Source: Deltaproteobacteria bacterium (GTDB lineage: Bacteria; Desulfobacterota; DSM-4660; Desulfatiglandales; Desulfatiglandaceae). Taken from it: a DNA stretch of 11,364 bases. The stretch is from positions 1 to 11,364 of the forward strand of contig JAOZQV010000092.1 in the NCBI GenBank assembly GCA_029932035.1, in the 5' to 3' direction. Made by a program: the position numbers and the translations under genes. The stretch's first letter is position 1. Every line of letters begins with the position of its first letter. The notes under the pieces are model-generated. The model was given only the letters and a program-made list of their open reading frames with translations, made no database searches and was not told the origin of the DNA. Below are positions 7,996 to 11,364 of this stretch, one piece after another.

Positions 7996-8475
7996 GTGAA
8001 AGAAGACGGATTTGAACCGAGAATAATCGCTTTTATGTGTAACTGGTGTGCCTATGGGGCGGCGGATTTGGCCGGTGTCAGCCGGTTGTCATACCCCCCC
8101 AATATCAGGCCGGTGCGTGTTATGTGCTCGGCAACTGTATCGCCGCATCATATATTAAGGGCCTTGCAGGATGGAGCCGACGGCGTTCTGGTCGGAGGCT
8201 GACACGTTGGCGACTGCCATTACCTGTATGGTAATTACATGACCGTGAAAAGGATTACGTTTTTGCAGGAGCTGTTGGGTCTTTTAGGTCTTGGAGGGCG
8301 GTTGGGCCTGTCATGGATCTCTTCGGCTGAGGCCCAGAAGTTCGTTCAGGTTGTTACAGATTTTACGCAAAAAATAAAATCATTGGGGCCGAATCCGCTT
8401 TCGGCTTTTCCCGAAAAAAGAAAGGCCGCTGCTGCAGGCCTGCTGCTCGAACAGTCTTCGGTCATGCCTGCTTGA
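7996..8475 (+). CDS. mvhD: Selenocysteine-containing MvhD (FrhD-like) [2Fe-2S] electron-transfer subunit
   Basis: A 159-aa protein starting at GTG 7996, six bases after AAGGAG. It is read through UGA 8200-8202 as Sec69. Both sides of the UGA match the MvhD family: FMCNWCAYGAADLAG at the N-terminus, RPVRVMCSATVSP in the middle and LVGG-U-HVGDCHYLYGN, where the usual form is GCHPGDCHY. Residues 1-68 end at the UGA and residues 70-159 resume in the same frame with GDCHY, so neither half is a complete protein. In methanogens MvhD links a hydrogenase or a formate dehydrogenase to HdrA through a [2Fe-2S] cluster; this position, between hdrA and the formate dehydrogenase genes, fits that job. It follows hdrA by 31 bases. 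Sec here replaces a strongly conserved Cys. The final 30 residues (PEKRKAAAAGLLLEQSS) look family-specific and variable. Confidence 0.93.
8200..8235 (+). promoter_or_regulatory. Sec UGA and predicted SECIS hairpin of mvhD
   Basis: After the UGA at 8200-8202, ATTACC (8219-8224) and GGTAAT (8230-8235) form a perfect six-pair stem around the five-base loop TGTAT. The loop begins 23 bases after the UGA, nearly the same spacing as in hdrA. The loop has one G, and is less typical than the GG-containing loops of the other two. Confidence 0.65.
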
Positions 8476-8510
8476 CCGCAGAATTTGATTACTGATTTCC
8501 GCTTTGCTAC

Positions 8511-8570
8511 AACCAGCATCAAGTATCCAGAATCCCCGCTGGAACGGGATCTTCGACCAGCATCGCGAAG
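8511..8570. repeat. Intergenic repeat-like sequence of the CCAGCATC kind
   Basis: In the 118-base gap between mvhD and the FdhB-like gene, ACCAGCATC occurs at 8512-8520 and again at 8556-8564, with TATCCAGAATCC between. The sequence would translate as PASSIQNP, a peptide typical of spurious frames made by dispersed ATCCAGCATC-type repeats in environmental bacterial genomes. CTTCG (8551-8555) and CGAAG (8566-8570) could also form a small hairpin. No gene is seen here. Confidence 0.45.
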
Positions 8571-8593
8571 CTTCACTATTAAGGAGATTGTTT

Positions 8594-9418
8594 ATGAACA
8601 ACAAGGTCAAAGCATGGCTTGAAGACGGTACCATTGATGTTTTTTTAGGGTATAAAGAGGTGGACCATCACCCGTTGCCCTACTGCTTTACCAAAGAGCG
8701 TCTGGATGAAGTCGATGATCTCTTGCTCAGCCCGGCGCGCTATTCTTTAGAAAAAATCGCGACCCATATGACCGATGAAGAACCGGATATCAAGATCGGC
8801 ATGCTCGCGCGTGATTGCAACAGCCGGGCGCTGAATGTCTTGTACCTCTGGAATCAGCTCAATCCGGACAACGTTCGCACGGTGAATGTTAATTGTTGTC
8901 CTTCAAGACTGAAGGAACACGGAGATTGCTCTTATTTGGAGCCTGAAACCGTTGGCGCCTATAAAAGACGGGTGGGTGTAGACAACAACCTGGCGTTGAA
9001 AGATGTGGAGGCCTATGACGAGACAGAACGTCTCGACAGGTGGATGTACGAATTTCAAAAATGCATCAAGTGTTACGGGTGCCGGAATATCTGCCCGGTT
9101 TGTTTCTGTAAGGAGTGCAGCCTGGAACATGATGAGCTTGTCAGAACGGGACCGCTTTTGCCGGACGTGCCTGTCTTTCATATGGTCAGGGCAGTGCACA
9201 TGGCCGGCCGTTGCATAGATTGCGGGTTATGCGAGGCTGCCTGCCCAATGGATATCCCGCTCCGCTTGCTCTACCAGAAGGTCAATCAAATTGTTATGGA
9301 TCTGTTTGACTATAAAACCGGAACCAGCGTTGAACAACCCCCTTTTAGTATATTGGGTGATACTGTAACACTGGAACCTAAACCGATTGAGCCCTTAAAA
9401 GTGATAAACAACGAATGA
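8594..9418 (+). CDS. FdhB/FrhB-like iron-sulfur protein, probable electron-transfer subunit of formate dehydrogenase
   Basis: A 274-aa protein; ATG 8594 is chosen because AAGGAG lies seven bases upstream and the 30 extra residues from 8504 come from repeat-like DNA. Residues 1-120 resemble the N-terminal part of the F420-hydrogenase/formate dehydrogenase beta family (KIGMLARDCNSRALNVL, VNVNCCPSRL). The C-terminal half holds two iron-sulfur regions: C157/C160/C163/C167, followed closely by C170, C172 and C175 (ICPVCFCKEC), and C207/C210/C213/C217 (RCIDCGLCEAACPMDIP). This supports two [4Fe-4S] clusters, with three extra Cys near the first. No membrane segment is visible. Its place between mvhD and fdhA suggests it carries electrons from FdhA to MvhD and HdrA. 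It uses Cys throughout and has no in-frame UGA, unlike its three neighbours. Whether it binds a flavin is not clear from sequence. Confidence 0.82.
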   Translation: MNNKVKAWLEDGTIDVFLGYKEVDHHPLPYCFTKERLDEVDDLLLSPARYSLEKIATHMTDEEPDIKIGMLARDCNSRALNVLYLWNQLNPDNVRTVNVNCCPSRLKEHGDCSYLEPETVGAYKRRVGVDNNLALKDVEAYDETERLDRWMYEFQKCIKCYGCRNICPVCFCKECSLEHDELVRTGPLLPDVPVFHMVRAVHMAGRCIDCGLCEAACPMDIPLRLLYQKVNQIVMDLFDYKTGTSVEQPPFSILGDTVTLEPKPIEPLKVINNE

Positions 9419-9477
9419 TGTGACTGGGGCTTCCCTGATGAAGGATGGTCTTTCTCGGGTTGCTAATAGGCTGTAGA

Positions 9478-9510
9478 TTTTCTTTGCGCCTTTGCGCCTT
9501 TGCGTGAGAC
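9478..9510. repeat. Short tandem, dispersed-repeat-like element (TTTGCGCC units)
   Basis: In the 129-base gap before fdhA, TTTGCGCC occurs at 9483-9490 and 9491-9498, then TTTGCGTG at 9499-9506. On the minus strand it reads HAKAQRRKE, a peptide familiar as a false gene product from a short repeat scattered through intergenic DNA of many environmental bacteria. No protein or RNA function is known to me. The rest of the gap holds only the fdhA ribosome site. Confidence 0.6.
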
Positions 9511-9547
9511 CTTTTCTGCTCCGGTTTATCCGGGTTAGGAGTTAGAA

Positions 9548-11364
9548 ATGGAGTGTAAGTTAGTGCCATCGGTTTGTTCATATTGCGGAACCGGCTGTGG
9601 AGTCCTTTTTGAAGTTATCAATGGAAAAATCGTTAGCACATTACCGATGAAAACCCATCCGGTCAATGAGGGCAAGCTGTGCATCAAGGGGTGGAACCTT
9701 CATGAACACGTGAACAGCTTTATGCGTCTCAAGCAACCCTTAGTCAAAACCTTTGGTAGATTTATCAAAACAGACTGGGATGAGGCTATTCAGCTCACTG
9801 CGGATCGTTTCCGGGAAATTATCGAAAAATATGGTCCTGACAGTATCGGCGTGCTGGTCTCAGCCAAGATCACTAATGAAGAAAATTATCTCGCCCAGAA
9901 ATTTGCCCGTGCAGCGATAGGCACCAATAACGTGGATCACTGCGCCCGTCTCTGACATTCCTCCACGGTGGCCGGGCTGGCCGCCGCTTTTGGCAGTGGA
10001 GCTATGACCAACTCCATTGCGGAAATCGAGGATTCCAGCTGTATTTTTGTCATCGGTTCTAATACTACGGCCTGTCACCCCTTAATTGCAAGACGTATCC
10101 TGAGGGCCAAGGAAAAGGGGGCCAAACTGATTGTGGCGGATCCGAGAAATATTCAGCTCTCCCGCTTTGCGGATGTGGCAGTCAATCAACGCTTGGGGAG
10201 TGATGTGGCCCTCTTAAATGGTATGATGCGCATCATTATCCAAAACGGCTGGCATTCTAAGGAATACATCGCACAACGAACCGAAGACTACGATGCCCTT
10301 GAAAAAAAGGTTAAGGATTATACCCCTGACAAGGTCCAGTCCATTACCGGTGTTAGTCCCAATGATCTGGAGAAAATGACGGAACTCTATGCCACCCATC
10401 CACCGGCGAGCCTGCTGTACGCCATGGGTATAACCCAGCACACCACCGGCGTGGACAATGTTAAGTCCTGCTGTAATCTGGCAATGCTATGCGGTAATGT
10501 GGGGGTGCTCGGAGGCGGCGTTAATCCATTGAGAGGGCAGAACAATGTCCAGGGCGCCTGTGATATGGGCGGCCTGCCCAACGTAATGACAGGCTATCAG
10601 CCGGTTGCTGACCCAAAGGTCCTGGAGAAGTTCTCCAAGGCCTGGGGGGCCGACCTGTCAGCCAAGCCCGGCCTGACCATCACCGATATGATCCCGGCTA
10701 TGTTAGCGGGTAAGTTAAAGGGTTTGTATGTAATCGGCGAAAACCCAAAACTGAGCGATCCGGACTGGAATCACTTGAATCATGCCATGAAGGAGTTGGA
10801 ATTTTTAGTTGTCCAGGAACTCTTCCTATCGGAAACCGCCCAGGTGGCAGATGTGGTTTTTTCCGCGGCATCAATGGCCGAAAAAGAGGGTACTGTTACA
10901 AATACCGAACGTCGTTGTATGCAAATCCGAAAAGCGATCGACCCCATTGGAAATACATTGGCCGACTGGGAGATTGTCTGCAGGCTTTCAACTGCAATGG
11001 GATATGGGATGAGCTATGAGTCTCCGGAGCAAATATTTGATGAAATGGCCGCGTTGACGCCAAAGAGTTATGCAGGCATGACCTATGAACGGATGGGATT
11101 AGATGGCCTTCATTGGCCATGTCCGGATACGGAACACCCGGGAACCCCATATCTTCACAAGGATCAATTTGCCCGTGGTAAGGGGAAGTTCTTTGCCATT
11201 GACTACAAGGATCCTGCGGAAATGCCGGATGAGGAGTACCCATACTTCCTGACCACAGGACGAATGTTTGCCCACTTCCACACTGGCACCATGACAAGAG
11301 TCTCTCCCCATCTTGATGTCGAGCAAAAAACGGGTTACGTAGATATTAATCCCAAAGATGCTGC
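9548..11364 (+). CDS. fdhA: Selenocysteine-containing formate dehydrogenase catalytic subunit, 3' end outside window
   Basis: A molybdopterin oxidoreductase of at least 605 aa, cut by the window edge; family members are often about 700 aa. ATG 9548 follows AGGAG by six bases. N-terminal Cys 10/13/17/45 (CSYCGTGCGV ... GKLCIKGW) bind one [4Fe-4S] cluster. The UGA at 9953-9955 encodes Sec136 in NNVDHCARL-U-HSSTVAGL, the active-site metal ligand, followed by His137. R329 in LRGQNNVQGACDMGGLPN matches the formate-binding Arg of E. coli FdhH (Sec140, His141, Arg333). The frame stays open from 9956 to the end. It should oxidise formate to CO2 (or reduce CO2) using bis-MGD with Mo or W. No Tat signal is present, so it is cytoplasmic, consistent with partners HdrA, MvhD and the FdhB-like protein 129 bases upstream. 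The usual Sec, His and Arg trio makes formate, rather than another substrate, very likely. Confidence 0.95.
9953..9986 (+). promoter_or_regulatory. Sec UGA and predicted SECIS hairpin of fdhA
   Basis: After UGA 9953-9955, CGGTGGCC (9966-9973) pairs with GGCCGCCG (9979-9986) over eight positions (one G-U) around the loop GGGCT (9974-9978). The loop begins 19 bases after the UGA and is G-rich. This is the strongest of the three hairpins. Confidence 0.8.

Overview
The window is a dense, all-forward gene set from what looks like a strictly anaerobic member of the Desulfobacterota (a former deltaproteobacterium, sulfate-reducing or syntrophic). This placement rests on gene content: HdrA-type flavoproteins joined to MvhD and a formate dehydrogenase, a sigma-54 regulator with a sigma-54 promoter, and heavy use of selenocysteine. 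It is an inference, because no rRNA or marker gene is present.

Bases 3-2010 hold the 3' end of a DUF364 (putative heavy-metal chelation) gene and an intact NtrC-type sigma-54 activator. A 328-base gene-free stretch (2011-2338) follows and carries a near-perfect -24/-12 promoter. That promoter reads into a response regulator with an unfamiliar C-terminal domain (2339-3028), which is followed by a probable terminator. A GAF-domain histidine kinase (3245-4480) overlaps a single-domain receiver (4477-4845). Together these make a cytoplasmic phosphorelay with one visible kinase and three receivers.

Bases 4923-11364 hold an electron-transfer operon: hdrA (1013 aa), mvhD (159 aa), an FdhB-like iron-sulfur protein (274 aa) and the catalytic formate dehydrogenase subunit fdhA (cut by the window end). 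Three of the four genes contain one in-frame UGA exactly where the family has a conserved Cys or Sec: codon 65 of hdrA, codon 69 of mvhD and codon 136 of fdhA. In each case a hairpin of the bacterial SECIS kind has its loop 19-23 nt after the UGA. A standard gene caller would break all three genes into fragments.

The likely working is: formate is oxidised at the Sec/molybdenum (or tungsten) site of FdhA; electrons pass through the FdhB-like protein and the MvhD [2Fe-2S] protein into HdrA, whose flavin(s) split or merge them between ferredoxin and another acceptor. HdrB and HdrC are absent from the window, so the second acceptor is unknown. The upstream sensors probably adjust this or a related pathway, but only proximity supports that. 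Two intergenic gaps of the operon carry short sequences resembling dispersed intergenic repeats.
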